Below are positions 10,861 to 20,130 of a stretch of 64,000 nucleotides of DNA, piece by piece (position 1 is the stretch's first letter; each line of letters opens with the position of its first letter). Where the stretch lies: assembly GCF_014206815.1 (NCBI RefSeq), contig NZ_JACHNP010000001.1:1082456-1146455 (forward strand), in the 5' to 3' direction. The position numbers and the translations under genes were made by a program. Under the pieces are notes generated by a model, which did no database searches, was not told the origin of the DNA, and saw nothing but the letters and a program-made list of their open reading frames with translations. Origin of the DNA: Xanthomonas sp. F10. Lineage in GTDB: Bacteria; Pseudomonadota; Gammaproteobacteria; Xanthomonadales; Xanthomonadaceae.

Positions 10861-11382
10861 ATGCGCCTAGTGCCGACCCCAGTCGCCTCGCAGCTCACTG
10901 GTCTTTCAACAGAACAGCTGCGCGAGTGGACCAGTCGTCGTGCACTTGTGCCGGCCGATGTGCGGCCACGGCAGAAGGGCTCGCCTGCACAATTTAGTTG
11001 GCAGACTGTTCTTGTCTTGCGACTGGCTTTGCTGCTGCGTCACCAGTTCGGTGTCGAGCTTCAATTTCACAAAGAAAACTTCACAAGGCTGCGCAAGGTG
11101 TTGCACTCAACATCCTTTATCGCCCTATGGGGGCGGCGCCTAGCGCTGACGTGGCAAGGTGAGTTGTCGCTGCTTGACGATCAGACGTCTCTGCCGGTCG
11201 GAGATACCATTCTGATTCATCTTGACCCGCATCTAGCCATCATCAGGGACGGATTCGCGTTACCTGACGCAGCAGCGGCGACGGCGGCGGGACAGCTGGA
11301 TCTGTTCTCTCTCTCTCCAGTGCGAGCAGTAACGCGATCGTTGAAGGCGGCCAATGCTCGTAAGCAGAGGCGCTCGGCATGA
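10861..11382 (+). CDS. MerR-like winged-helix regulator, probable controller of the island restriction system
   Basis: A 173-aa protein. Residues ~7-75 look like a MerR-type winged helix: helix-turn-helix VASQLTGLSTEQLREWTSRR, then a wing with RPRQKGSPAQFSWQTV and a helix rich in Leu/Arg (LVLRLALLLRHQF). The rest resembles no effector domain I know, and the C-terminus is basic. I chose the ATG at 10861, preceded by AAGGAG, over an in-frame ATG at 10774 that lies upstream of the palindromes and promoter. By position it resembles a C-protein that times methyltransferase and nuclease expression after entry into a new host. That role is inferred from context only. Confidence 0.7.
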   Translation: MRLVPTPVASQLTGLSTEQLREWTSRRALVPADVRPRQKGSPAQFSWQTVLVLRLALLLRHQFGVELQFHKENFTRLRKVLHSTSFIALWGRRLALTWQGELSLLDDQTSLPVGDTILIHLDPHLAIIRDGFALPDAAAATAAGQLDLFSLSPVRAVTRSLKAANARKQRRSA

Positions 11383-11443
11383 GTTTCCAACATGTCGGCC
11401 GTCGGATACTTCTGCCCGGACTCGCATGGTTGGGGGTGTAACG

Positions 11444-14400
11444 ATGGTCTCTGTGCAGCAATGGCTCGACAGGCTCGGCTATTTGGCCGACCCCGCAGCG
11501 CTTCATGTGCGCGGAGCGAAAGTTCCGGCCGAGCACCCGTATGCTATGGAGATATCGGGTCTTTTGAAGCCAAATGGAGCAATCCGGGCGCAGGCTGTTT
11601 TCGATGTCGAAGGCGTGCCGACCGTGGTGTTTGTGGGCGAAGAAGGACCCTTGTCTCCGCAGAAGCTCGATGATGTGCGCAAGCGCATCTGGAATCAGAA
11701 CCTTGCAACGGTTGTGATTGAGCTGAAGGGCGCAGAGGCGATTGCCCTGCCAGCGCGAAAGCTTCAGGCCGAACAACGGCTGCGACTAGATGACGCGAGA
11801 CCTGATGGGCCGTTTTCCGCCTTGGATGTCGCAACGGCCAACTTGTCGCGCAGATTGCCGAAGTGGTTCGACGTCAAGGCGCGAGTCGATCGTAAACTGT
11901 TAGCCAATTTGTCGGTGACAGTGAGTAAGCTCGCTGGCGAGGGACTTCGTGGCAACGGATCCATCGCCACGCGCAGGCGGTTGGCTGAACTGCTCATGGG
12001 GCAAGTATTATTCATTTCGTACCTAGAGCATCGCGAGATCGTCGGGGCGACGTACCGCGAGCGTCGCCGCGTGACCGCGCTCCACGAATTGGTCGCAACA
12101 ATGGATCGCGAGGGTGTTCGTAATCTGGTGGATCGTTTGCGAAGGGACTTCAACGGCGACTTCATGGGAGATGATCGGCATGACCCCTGGATGGCACTAG
12201 CTGACCAGGGCTTTACGCTGCTGAATCAATTTCTTAGCCGTACTGACATGGAAAGCGGGCAGGGTGATTTCTGGAACTATGATTTCAGCTACATCCCAGT
12301 GGAGCTGCTTTCCGGTTTGTATGAGAAATTTCTTACGCCCGAGCAGCAGGCAAAAGAGGGGGCGTATTACACACCCCGCAATCTGGCAATGCTTGCAGTT
12401 GACCAGGCCTTATTGGCGTCTCCGGATCCCCTGGCAGAGATCATCTTCGACGGGGCGTGCGGTTCTGGCATCCTACTCACCACTGCTTACCGTCGCCTTA
12501 TCGCTCTGTCAGAAGCAAAGAGGGGGGGGCGACTTGGATTCGCCGAGCGCGGTGAATTATTGGTGCACAGCATTTTTGGTGCTGATGTCAATTTTATGGC
12601 ATGCCGTGTCACGGCTTTCAGTCTTTATCTGTCGCTGTTGGAAGGACTCGATCCAAAGGATATCCTTGAGGCTCAGGAACGTGATGGTACCAAGCTGCCT
12701 TCCTTGAGCGATACCAACTTGGCTCATGGCAAAGTGCGAGGGGATTTCTTTCGTAACTCTCACGCGTTTCATAGTCGCCGCTTCACATTGATCATCTCTA
12801 ACCCGCCATGGGCCGAGCCTGAAGGGGACGCGCGCACTTCAGCCGACGACTGGGCGAAGCGGGCGAGCGTGCCTTTCGCTCGGCGGCAGATAGCGGGCGC
12901 ATACGTTTTGCGGGCCCGCGAGTTCCTGTCGGAGGGCGGTCGCGTGTGCCTCATTCTGCCGATCGGCCAGTTCCTTGGCGCTTCAGCTTCAAATGCTAAT
13001 TTCGTGGCCCACACCTTACGCAACTACCGCCCGTTGCGACTGATCAACTTCGGTGATCTTCAAGGTCTGCTGTTTCCTACGGCAGAGAACACCTGCCATG
13101 TCTTCATTGGAGAGCGTCGCGGTGGCGAGCTCGGCAATCACGTTCCATTCGACGAAACTTTCGACTACCTGGTTCCCAAAGCCGATTTGAGTCTCGCCCT
13201 GGGCAGGTTGACGATGCAGTCTGCCGATCGCCACACACTGCAGACTCGTGCAGTGGCGGAGGACCCGCAGCTGCTGGTTGCGATGATGTGGGGTGACGCA
13301 AATGATTTGGCTATCTGGACTAGGCTGACTCTGCGAGGGACTTTTGCCGATTTCTGGCGCGGCCCCAAAGAGTTCCGCCGCTGGGTGTACCGTAAAGGCA
13401 TTCACTTACAGGACAAGAGCCGTGAGGCTGTTGACGCTGGTGTGCTTCGTGGAAGGAAGCATGTACCGATCGCTGCCTTGCGGTTGGGCTCGCCGGTCCT
13501 GCACCCCGAGTTGCTTGCCGAGTGGCCTGTGCAACACAAAACCGTCGTAGGCTTGGGGCCGGAAATCCTAAAGGTCTTCGACGGGCCGCGCGTGTTATTC
13601 CCGGATGGCTTTTCCAAGGATGAACAGAACGTTCGGGCTGTGTACTTTGAAGGTCCCGCTTCGTTCACTCATAGCATTGGTGTAATTGCGGGGCCTAAGG
13701 AAGACGCAGCGTTATTGCAGTTCGTCGCGGTCTACCTACGCTCGACGCTAGCACGCTATTTCCTAATGTTGCGCGGTTGGAAGATGCTTTGCGAGCGCAA
13801 CGGTGTGCATTTGAGCGACGTAGAAACCTTCCCCTTTTTCGCTCCCGATGCCGCTCCTGATCCTAAGGCGGCTTACGCTGCATTGCGCACGGTTCGAATT
13901 CGGATGAACGAGCTTGCCTCGCTCTCGGATCTGGAGCAGGTGCCTCGATATGAAGCGTTGCGTGGTGAACTCGACCACGCGATATTTACGTATTTTGGAC
14001 TCACGGCTGAAGAACAATTGCTGGTTCGAGAAACCGTGGACGTCTTAATGCCCTCAGTGCGGCCGCGTAGTTTCAAGAGTTTGGATACCCCGGCACAGCA
14101 TCGTGTTAAGGCTGACGATTTTAATATCTATGCCAATGCACTCGCGGAAGCATTAACGGCTTGGCGTACAAAAACACGCGGCCAAGGGAAGTTTGGGATT
14201 GATGTCATTGCTAGCGATCCCCGGCGCGCTGGGCCTTCAGGCATTGTGCGCGTTTCCTATATGCAGAGACCCACCGATGAGCCGGAGGTCAGCGCCAAGA
14301 TTAACGATGAACTGGTGCTCGCAACGTTAGCCGAACTTCAGCGTCTCGGGCTGCGCTTGATCCAGTCTGGCGATTTCCTGCACCTTATACCAGATGTGCA

Positions 14401-14545
14401 TCTGTGGATCGACGAGTCCCTATACCTTGTGCGCCCTCTTGCCCGGCGGAATTGGACCCGTAGACAGGCTCACCGGGATGCTGAACACATTGTGCGCAAT
14501 GTGCAAGCGCAATCCTCTGGAAAGAAGAGAGTGGAGATGACATGA
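11444..14545 (+). CDS. N6-adenine DNA methyltransferase, type II/IIG-like, 1033 aa
   Basis: A gamma-type adenine methyltransferase by motif order: YYTP at 308-311, SAM-binding FDGACGSG at ~335-342 and catalytic NPPW at 453-456. An N-terminal ~150-residue domain precedes it (with WNQNLATVVIELKG around 84-96), followed by an alpha-helical stretch. The ~500-residue C-terminal part presumably holds target recognition; WKMLCERNG...HLSDVETFPFF is typical of such regions. The ATG at 11444 (MVSVQQWLDRLG) follows GGGGGTG; in-frame upstream ATGs overlap the regulator gene. The stop overlaps the next start in ATGA, implying translational coupling to the nuclease-like gene. Alternatives are a solitary BREX/DISARM-type methylase, but none of the partner genes of those systems is present. 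Confidence 0.85.
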   Translation: MVSVQQWLDRLGYLADPAALHVRGAKVPAEHPYAMEISGLLKPNGAIRAQAVFDVEGVPTVVFVGEEGPLSPQKLDDVRKRIWNQNLATVVIELKGAEAIALPARKLQAEQRLRLDDARPDGPFSALDVATANLSRRLPKWFDVKARVDRKLLANLSVTVSKLAGEGLRGNGSIATRRRLAELLMGQVLFISYLEHREIVGATYRERRRVTALHELVATMDREGVRNLVDRLRRDFNGDFMGDDRHDPWMALADQGFTLLNQFLSRTDMESGQGDFWNYDFSYIPVELLSGLYEKFLTPEQQAKEGAYYTPRNLAMLAVDQALLASPDPLAEIIFDGACGSGILLTTAYRRLIALSEAKRGGRLGFAERGELLVHSIFGADVNFMACRVTAFSLYLSLLEGLDPKDILEAQERDGTKLPSLSDTNLAHGKVRGDFFRNSHAFHSRRFTLIISNPPWAEPEGDARTSADDWAKRASVPFARRQIAGAYVLRAREFLSEGGRVCLILPIGQFLGASASNANFVAHTLRNYRPLRLINFGDLQGLLFPTAENTCHVFIGERRGGELGNHVPFDETFDYLVPKADLSLALGRLTMQSADRHTLQTRAVAEDPQLLVAMMWGDANDLAIWTRLTLRGTFADFWRGPKEFRRWVYRKGIHLQDKSREAVDAGVLRGRKHVPIAALRLGSPVLHPELLAEWPVQHKTVVGLGPEILKVFDGPRVLFPDGFSKDEQNVRAVYFEGPASFTHSIGVIAGPKEDAALLQFVAVYLRSTLARYFLMLRGWKMLCERNGVHLSDVETFPFFAPDAAPDPKAAYAALRTVRIRMNELASLSDLEQVPRYEALRGELDHAIFTYFGLTAEEQLLVRETVDVLMPSVRPRSFKSLDTPAQHRVKADDFNIYANALAEALTAWRTKTRGQGKFGIDVIASDPRRAGPSGIVRVSYMQRPTDEPEVSAKINDELVLATLAELQRLGLRLIQSGDFLHLIPDVHLWIDESLYLVRPLARRNWTRRQAHRDAEHIVRNVQAQSSGKKRVEMT

Positions 14546-15294
14546 CGTCAGTGACCGCCCCATTAGAGTCTCCCCCTGCGGCTTGGCTTGCGGCTTTTCC
14601 TATCCAGCCGGCCACCGAAGCCGTGGAGGCCTTGCGACAGGGGTGGATGGAACTGGCACAAAGGCCGCGGCCAGAATTCAATCCAAAGACCAAAGAAGAT
14701 GCGCTCACAAAACGCTTGAAGGTCTATGTGGAGAATCATGTTGCTCGACAGCGTGGACTGCTTGGCATGTGGGCCGCGGAAGATATCATCGGTGATTTTG
14801 ATCCAGTAACGGGCGCGATGATCGAGGAACGCAGAACAGATATCGTGTATGGATGGAACGACGCTTTACAAGGCATTAAGCTTGTGTTTGAGTTCAAGCG
14901 CTTGGGTCGCCAGAAAAAGCATCGCGACCATTATCTAAAAAAAGAAGGCCTCGGCCGGTTTGTAACAGGTATATATAGTCGCCGCCAAGCAGTGGCGGCC
15001 ATGGTAGGAGTTCTACTCGATCCGGAAATTGAGGTGGTGCCCCCAATCCGGACTGCCCTGGAGGATGAGGGCTTGGCGAAGACATTGCGTTTGCGCAAAA
15101 CAGCAGCTGGTCTTACCTATTCGCGGCCGTCCACGCTTTTTGCTTACGCCGATTTTGATACCGAGCATGAGCGTGAAGCAGCGCTTGCGCCAACGCACGG
15201 AACAATCCGAGTCTCGCACTTTTTCTTTAGCTTTGGTTACCCGACTACCACGTTGAAGCGGAAGACCGCTTCCTCCATCGGCGTGCCCAATTAA
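14542..15294 (+). CDS. PD-(D/E)XK nuclease-like protein, candidate restriction subunit
   Basis: A 250-aa protein starting inside the methyltransferase stop (ATGA). A conserved-looking core reads RTDIVYGW...KLVFEFKRLG, giving D100...E117-x-K119, the D-x(n)-ExK signature of PD-(D/E)XK nucleases. Upstream helices (KEDALTKRLKVYVENH) contain acidic residues that could complete the site, and LGRFVTGIYSRRQAVAAMVG could be the following helix. I recognise no named family. Coupling to an adenine methyltransferase and a regulator suggests the cleaving subunit of a type II-like system. A role in antiviral targeting of unmodified DNA is inferred. Confidence 0.6.
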   Translation: MTSVTAPLESPPAAWLAAFPIQPATEAVEALRQGWMELAQRPRPEFNPKTKEDALTKRLKVYVENHVARQRGLLGMWAAEDIIGDFDPVTGAMIEERRTDIVYGWNDALQGIKLVFEFKRLGRQKKHRDHYLKKEGLGRFVTGIYSRRQAVAAMVGVLLDPEIEVVPPIRTALEDEGLAKTLRLRKTAAGLTYSRPSTLFAYADFDTEHEREAALAPTHGTIRVSHFFFSFGYPTTTLKRKTASSIGVPN

Positions 15295-15818
15295 TGTGCT
15301 CACATGGGGAAAGACTCCCTGAGATACGTGAGCCAGGGTGGTTTCGGGGTGGTTCGGAGTGCGTGCAATGAGGGTTCTGGAGAAGAACTGCAGGGTCGTT
15401 CAGGTGTGCGCTCTCTGGAAAGCGGTGAGACTCGGGTCATTCCATTTGATAACCACCAGCGAAATCACTGGAACGATCCATGGAGGACAATGCCATCACG
15501 TTGCCTCAGGGGGCTGGCGCATCCGAGGTTGGGAGGGCCGTCGAGGCCGCCTTCATTGGCGACCTATCATCCTGAAAAAAAGAATCCCCGTTTCCTGACT
15601 TCAGAGTACTTCACCCGTGACGACGTGGACGCCGTCGTAGGCGGTCGGCAGGGTCTACGCTATCCTAGATGCCGATTGACTATGGGTTGCCAGTACCATC
15701 GGGTCCTGAAATGCCTCTGTCTTCCGTACCAGACAAAGCTCTTCTCGGGCGACGGTAAGCGCGACGGTAATGGCCATGTCGATCAACACCAAATCCTTAA
15801 CCACGAGGACTTGCGAGT
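15295..15818. other. Island right end, no supported gene
   Basis: About 520 bp between the nuclease-like gene and attR. A 179-codon frame (15304-15843) crosses it and runs into the guaA-derived repeat, ending MIEWE, but its composition is low-complexity and resembles no protein. Short minus-strand frames are equally unconvincing. It may be remnants of a lost integration module. Confidence 0.5.
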
Positions 15819-15843
15819 GCCGTTGATGATCGAGTGGGAGTGA
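15819..15843 (+). other. attR: right attachment-site repeat
   Basis: GCCGTTGATGATCGAGTGGG plus AGTGA repeats the last 25 bp of guaA with three mismatches, including the stop codon in the same frame. It marks the right island boundary. Confidence 0.8.
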
Positions 15844-15878
15844 CGTCCGGTTCTTTCGAGGCGATCGTCCTCTATCGG

Positions 15879-15914
15879 AAATGCCGCACCGATGATTTGA
15901 TCGGTGCGGCATTT
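15879..15914. terminator. Perfect 15-bp hairpin, probable original guaA terminator
   Basis: Arms AAATGCCGCACCGAT and ATCGGTGCGGCATTT flank a GATTTG loop. It lies 36 bp after attR, between plus-strand genes and the minus-strand dabA gene. It would have terminated guaA before the island arrived and can work in both directions. Confidence 0.75.
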
Positions 15915-15990
15915 CTCTGGGCCAGCAAAGAAGCCAGACTAGCCCTCGCGCGTTTGCCGTTTTAGTGCCGAGTAGGTGGTGAAGGCTGCT

Positions 15991-18426
15991 TCAAGTGAGC
16001 CCCGCCGCGGCGGCGCGCTTTGAGACGGCAGCGTTGAAGCGCGCTTCCCAGCTTAGATCGCCGGTGTAGCGCCACGCCATCCGCCCTTCATCATCCAGCG
16101 CGAAAAGATGCAGCCACCGGTTGTCGAACAGCGCGCGCACCTGCGGATGGCGTTCGAGAATGTTGCTGATCGCCTCGGTCGGTGCCTCGATCAGTACGGA
16201 GAGCCGCAGCGGTTCGTGGATCAGCCGTTCGCCGTCGTGCACCGACTGCCACGGCAACCCACCGCGCAGCAGGCCGCCATTGCCTTCGACCACGCCGATG
16301 CCGCCGGTGACGTTGTGCAGCAGCTTGTTGCCTGCGCCGAAGACCTCGGGCGCGACGGTCGAGCCGTAGTACTGCAGGCTGATCCAGCTGGCGACCAGGA
16401 CCGGGGCGGTCAGGATCAGCTCCAGCACGCCGAAGCCCTCGTCGCGCCGCCAGTCGTAGTCGTGGAGGAAGGTGCGTCCCGCCAGGTCGCGTCCCGCCGT
16501 GCGCGAGCGCGGCGCGGCGATGAAGGCCTGGCAACCGGCCAGTGCCCACTCGGGGCGCAGTTCGGCCCAGTCGCGGGCGCGATGCGCGATGTCCTGGCTG
16601 TGCTGCGCGCGCGGCAGGCGCAGTGCGCGCTCGCCGCGCGTCAGCGCGCCGGCGTTGTGCAGCCAACGCGCCGCCTGCTCGAGATCGGTGGCATGCGCGG
16701 GCGCGGGATGGTCAGCGCTGTAGAGCGTGACCGCATCGGTCGTGGTGTCGTGCAATGCACCCACGAACAGCGTGTCGGCGGGAATGGCGATGCCGCGCTC
16801 GGCGAGACCGACGCGCACCTCGGGGTCGTTGAGCAGTCTAGCGAGCAGCCGCGCGTTCACTTCGCCCGAGTAGCCGCCGCAGGCGCCGCAATGCAGGGCG
16901 CTGGCATGCGGGTTGTTCACCACGTTTGCCCCATGGCTGGCGATCACCACGAGACGGGCGAAGCCGCTGGTGAGCGACATCGCCTTGAGGATGCGCGTGG
17001 CCATGGTCAGCCGCGTGTCGAGGTCGAGCGCGTCCGCCGGGCGCGGCGCGGGATCGTTCGGCGCTGGGTGCCGCGTCAGTCCCAATCCATCGCGCAGCAG
17101 CTTGGCGACGTAGATCGGACCGGTGGCCTCGACGAAGGCGAACGAGGAAATGGCGGCCAGCTTGAAGCGCCCCCAGGCGCGCTTCGCACGCGCCGCGATC
17201 CGCGCGGCGAGGTCCGCCTCGGCCACCGAGGACGTGGCCTCTCCCGCGCAGGTGTGCACCCCCGGCGTCAGCAGCACTGGAAGGCGCGCTTCGACTACGT
17301 CCGAGGCGAACCGCCGATGGCCGATACCCAGCCCGAAGAAGCCGGCGAACCCGATCGTCTGGATGCCCGCATCGAGGCTTTCCAGTGCGCGGCGGAACAC
17401 TTCCGATCGCACGTCGATGCAGAAGGCCATCTGCAATGTCATCCGGGCAGGGGCGACCGGGGCCGGGGCGGGCGCTGCAAGCACGCTGCCGAGCCGCCGC
17501 TGCGCAGCCCGTTCGGCCGCTTCCTGCAGGATGCTGTCGACGACGTCGTCCGAAGTCGCCGCCACCGGCATGGCGTAAGCGGCGATGGCGGTTCGCCACG
17601 CGGGCGCGATCGCCGCACCGAACTTGCCCAGCAGGGCGGCTTCCCAACTGATGCGGATGGCGAGCAGATCGGTGACGCAGGCATCGGTTCCGCCGCTCAG
17701 CTCCGCTTGCCAGAGCCGATGGCGGGCGACCTGGCTCCAGCCGCCCAGCGTGGTCAGCAGTCGGTGGAAATAGCCGTCCAGCGCCTCGGGCGAGAGGCCG
17801 AGGCGGGCGACTCCCTCGACGATCGCCTCTTCGGCAGTCGCTGGCGCGTCCGCCACCTGTTGTGCGAATCGGGTGAGCCCGGCGATTTCCGGCGTCAGAT
17901 CGTGGGTCGCGACGAGGCGCCATGCGCTGTAGGCGCCGCCTGACTGCCCGGCGACCCACAGCGCCTGGCCCTGATCGAAATAGGCGGCGGCCCAGTGCCC
18001 GATGCGCTCTTCGACGATGCCCGGCCAGTCGATCGCCGAAACGTCGCGGGCCAAGTCGGCGACGGTCGGAATTGCCTGCGGGGCAGGGTGCATGGCATCG
18101 ACGGCGAGTTTGAGCGCGGACACCGTCGGCGGGCGCAGCGCCGTCGGCGCGTTGTGCCAGGCCGCCTGCAGATCCTCCTCGGCGATGTCGCCGGACTGCA
18201 GCCGCTGCGCATACCAGGGGCGCGGCATGGCCACGGCGATGCCGGCGGCGCGCCGTAGCCGTGCCGCCGCGATCGGCAGCGGTTCGCCGGCCTGGCCGAG
18301 GAAGGGATTGACCGCCACGCTCGAGGCCAGCGGCCACAGCGGGGGAATGGCGCGTGCCGCACGCGCGGCGGCGGCGATGATCGCAGCGTGGGATAGGGGC
18401 GACGCGTCGGTCGTGGTCATCGGCAT
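15991..18426 (-). CDS. dabA: DAB inorganic-carbon transporter subunit DabA (DUF2309)
   Basis: DabA is the beta-carbonic-anhydrase-like subunit that, with DabB, drives energy-coupled CO2 hydration and bicarbonate accumulation at the membrane. The 811-aa product carries the zinc-site residues in order: C336 and D338 in FCIDVRSE, H498 in IASHGANVV and C513 in [12 protein letters not shown]. The spacing matches the family (2, 160 and 15 residues). ATG 18426 is preceded by AGGA. An internal ATG at 18420 forms an ATGA overlap with the dabB stop, so the two genes are coupled. Open frame further upstream is read-through in the dabB region and was discarded. Confidence 0.93.
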   Translation of the reverse strand: MPMTTTDASPLSHAAIIAAAARAARAIPPLWPLASSVAVNPFLGQAGEPLPIAAARLRRAAGIAVAMPRPWYAQRLQSGDIAEEDLQAAWHNAPTALRPPTVSALKLAVDAMHPAPQAIPTVADLARDVSAIDWPGIVEERIGHWAAAYFDQGQALWVAGQSGGAYSAWRLVATHDLTPEIAGLTRFAQQVADAPATAEEAIVEGVARLGLSPEALDGYFHRLLTTLGGWSQVARHRLWQAELSGGTDACVTDLLAIRISWEAALLGKFGAAIAPAWRTAIAAYAMPVAATSDDVVDSILQEAAERAAQRRLGSVLAAPAPAPVAPARMTLQMAFCIDVRSEVFRRALESLDAGIQTIGFAGFFGLGIGHRRFASDVVEARLPVLLTPGVHTCAGEATSSVAEADLAARIAARAKRAWGRFKLAAISSFAFVEATGPIYVAKLLRDGLGLTRHPAPNDPAPRPADALDLDTRLTMATRILKAMSLTSGFARLVVIASHGANVVNNPHASALHCGACGGYSGEVNARLLARLLNDPEVRVGLAERGIAIPADTLFVGALHDTTTDAVTLYSADHPAPAHATDLEQAARWLHNAGALTRGERALRLPRAQHSQDIAHRARDWAELRPEWALAGCQAFIAAPRSRTAGRDLAGRTFLHDYDWRRDEGFGVLELILTAPVLVASWISLQYYGSTVAPEVFGAGNKLLHNVTGGIGVVEGNGGLLRGGLPWQSVHDGERLIHEPLRLSVLIEAPTEAISNILERHPQVRALFDNRWLHLFALDDEGRMAWRYTGDLSWEARFNAAVSKRAAAAGLT

Positions 18427-20021
18427 GGGGGTGTCCTGGCAGTTGAGGGGCACGGGGTCTTGCGGACGGACCAGCCGCCGAGCAGGCGATCGAGCGTGGC
18501 GTTGGCATACAGGCCGTTGGAGAGATGCACGCGCAGTCCGGCGGCGGCCGGGTGCGTCGCCCACAGCGGGAACAGCGCCTGCGCCACCGCCACCAGGCCG
18601 AAGCTCAGCACCGCCAGCGCCATCAGCGTCCACTCCAGCCGGCCCGGTGCCGGCGTCGCCGGCAGCACGCCGGTGGTCAGCCATTCGGCGGCGGTCTGCA
18701 GCGCGAAATAGCCGACCGCAGCGGCGCTGGCGTAGAGCGCGGTCTTGCGGGTGAGCGGGCGCGGCGCGGCATCGGCCAGGCCCTGGGCCAGCAGATAGGC
18801 GACACCGAAGATCAGGATGGCGCCCAGGGCCAGCGCCTGCGGCGACTTGTGCCCGAAGCCGAAGGCGAACCCGAAGGCGGCGCCGATCCCGATGTAGATC
18901 GCCAGCGCGATCAGAAAGGCGCGGCCCACCGCCGCCCCGTTGGGCACGGCAACCGGCCCGGGCCGGCGAATGGATGCCACTTGCTCGACGGCACCGCCGG
19001 AGGCCAGGAAGGCATGTGCCTTGTACAGCGAGTGCGCGACGATGTGCAGCAGCGCCAGCGGAAACAGCGCCAGCCCGCACTGCAGGATCATGAAACCCAT
19101 CTGCGCGACCGTCGACCAGGCCAGCGAGGTCTTGACCGCGGGCTGGGTCAACATCACCAGCGCCCCGAACAGCGCGGTGAACCCGCCCAGCATCGCCAGC
19201 ACGGCCAGCACGCCGGGGGCGGCCAGCATCAGGTCGGCGAAGCGGATCAGCAGGAAGCCGCCGCCGTTGACCACGCCAGCGTGCAGCAGCGCCGACACCG
19301 GCGTGGGCGCCTCCATCATCTCGGTGAGCCAGCCATGGGTGGGGAACTGCGCCGATTTCAGCACTGCGGCCAGCGCGAGCAGGGCGGCGGCGGCCGTCAG
19401 CAACCAATCGTGCTGGCCGCTGCGCGCCAGCGTGTTGATCGTGGCGATATCGGTGGTGCCCAGGCTCTTCCAGACAAGCAGCGCCGCTGAGATCAGGGCG
19501 ATGGCGCCGATGCTGGAGAACAGGCGCTTCTTGCGCGCGGCGCGCCGCGCCGCCACGCGGTCGGGGTAGAACAGCAGCAGGCGATTGAGCGCGACGCTGG
19601 TCGCGATCCAGGCCACCACGACCTGGACCAGGTTGCCCGCCTGCACCAGCAGCAGCACCGCGGCGAGTGCGATACACAGCCAGCCGGTGAAATAGCCTTG
19701 TCGCGCCTCGCCGTCGAGATAGGTGCGGGTGTAGCGCACCACGATCCAGCCGACGAAGGCGACCAGCAGCAGCATCGTGGCGCTCACCGCGTCGAGCCGG
19801 ACCGAGAGGCCGATGCCGCTCCAGCCAATCACGCCGCTGTCGCCGGCGCCGCGCGCGATCAGCAGCGCCAGCGAGGCGATGGCGACGATCAGCGCGCCGA
19901 GCGCGGCGCCCTCGGCGAAGACCGGCACCAGGCGGGGGCGTCGGCCGCTGCGAACGAAGCCGAACACGGCGGCGACCAGCAGCAGGAACGGTGCAGAGAG
20001 CGGCAGCAGATAGAGCGACAA
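18417..20021 (-). CDS. dabB: DAB inorganic-carbon transporter membrane subunit DabB (NuoL-like)
   Basis: A 534-aa NuoL/MrpA-type polytopic membrane protein with ~14 hydrophobic segments and the conserved [20 protein letters not shown] and [11 protein letters not shown] helices. It partners DabA to couple cation flux to CO2 hydration. The best start is TTG at 20021, preceded at proper distance by GAGGGG. No ATG fits, and sequence further upstream ([14 protein letters not shown]) is not hydrophobic. It is first in the dabBA operon and divergent from a LysR gene, with 107 bp between the two starts. Confidence 0.9.
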   Translation of the reverse strand: MSLYLLPLSAPFLLLVAAVFGFVRSGRRPRLVPVFAEGAALGALIVAIASLALLIARGAGDSGVIGWSGIGLSVRLDAVSATMLLLVAFVGWIVVRYTRTYLDGEARQGYFTGWLCIALAAVLLLVQAGNLVQVVVAWIATSVALNRLLLFYPDRVAARRAARKKRLFSSIGAIALISAALLVWKSLGTTDIATINTLARSGQHDWLLTAAAALLALAAVLKSAQFPTHGWLTEMMEAPTPVSALLHAGVVNGGGFLLIRFADLMLAAPGVLAVLAMLGGFTALFGALVMLTQPAVKTSLAWSTVAQMGFMILQCGLALFPLALLHIVAHSLYKAHAFLASGGAVEQVASIRRPGPVAVPNGAAVGRAFLIALAIYIGIGAAFGFAFGFGHKSPQALALGAILIFGVAYLLAQGLADAAPRPLTRKTALYASAAAVGYFALQTAAEWLTTGVLPATPAPGRLEWTLMALAVLSFGLVAVAQALFPLWATHPAAAGLRVHLSNGLYANATLDRLLGGWSVRKTPCPSTARTPPCR

Positions 20022-20102
20022 GGCAATCCCCTCGGATCGGGCACGGTGGCGGGCGGCGCCACGATAGCGATCGGTGGGATCCAACAAAAATTCATTGTTT
20101 TC

Positions 20103-20130
20103 ACGATATCGTTCGCTATTATCGAACGAT
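20103..20130. promoter_or_regulatory. Nested palindromes between dabB and its LysR regulator
   Basis: ATCGTTCG-CTATTAT-CGAACGAT (20108-20130) has perfect 8-bp arms and contains a T-N11-A LysR box. It overlaps a second palindrome, ACGATATCGT (20103-20112). The larger one ends on the first bases of the LysR start codon, which fits autoregulation plus control of dabBA. Confidence 0.7.

Larger units (their letters stand above)
10350..15843. mobile_element. Genomic island inserted at guaA 3' end, carrying a putative restriction-modification system
   Basis: A 5494-bp segment lies between attL and attR. Its base composition is visibly more AT-rich than the flanks, and its codon usage differs (many TTA, ATA and AAT codons). 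It displaced guaA from a strong hairpin at 15879-15914. The cargo is a MerR-like regulator, an adenine methyltransferase and a PD-(D/E)XK protein, all on the plus strand. No integrase, transposase or conjugation gene is recognisable, so the island now looks non-autonomous or has lost its integrase. Confidence 0.8.

Noticed and set aside
11444-15294. Assignment of the island to BREX, DISARM or type I restriction
   Set aside because: No PglZ, BrxA/B/L, helicase, HsdR or HsdS homologue is visible; only methylase, nuclease-like and regulator genes are present.
15304-15843. 179-codon frame at the island right end ending MIEWE
   Set aside because: It runs into the duplicated guaA 3' end and has no coding texture; the ending is inherited from guaA.
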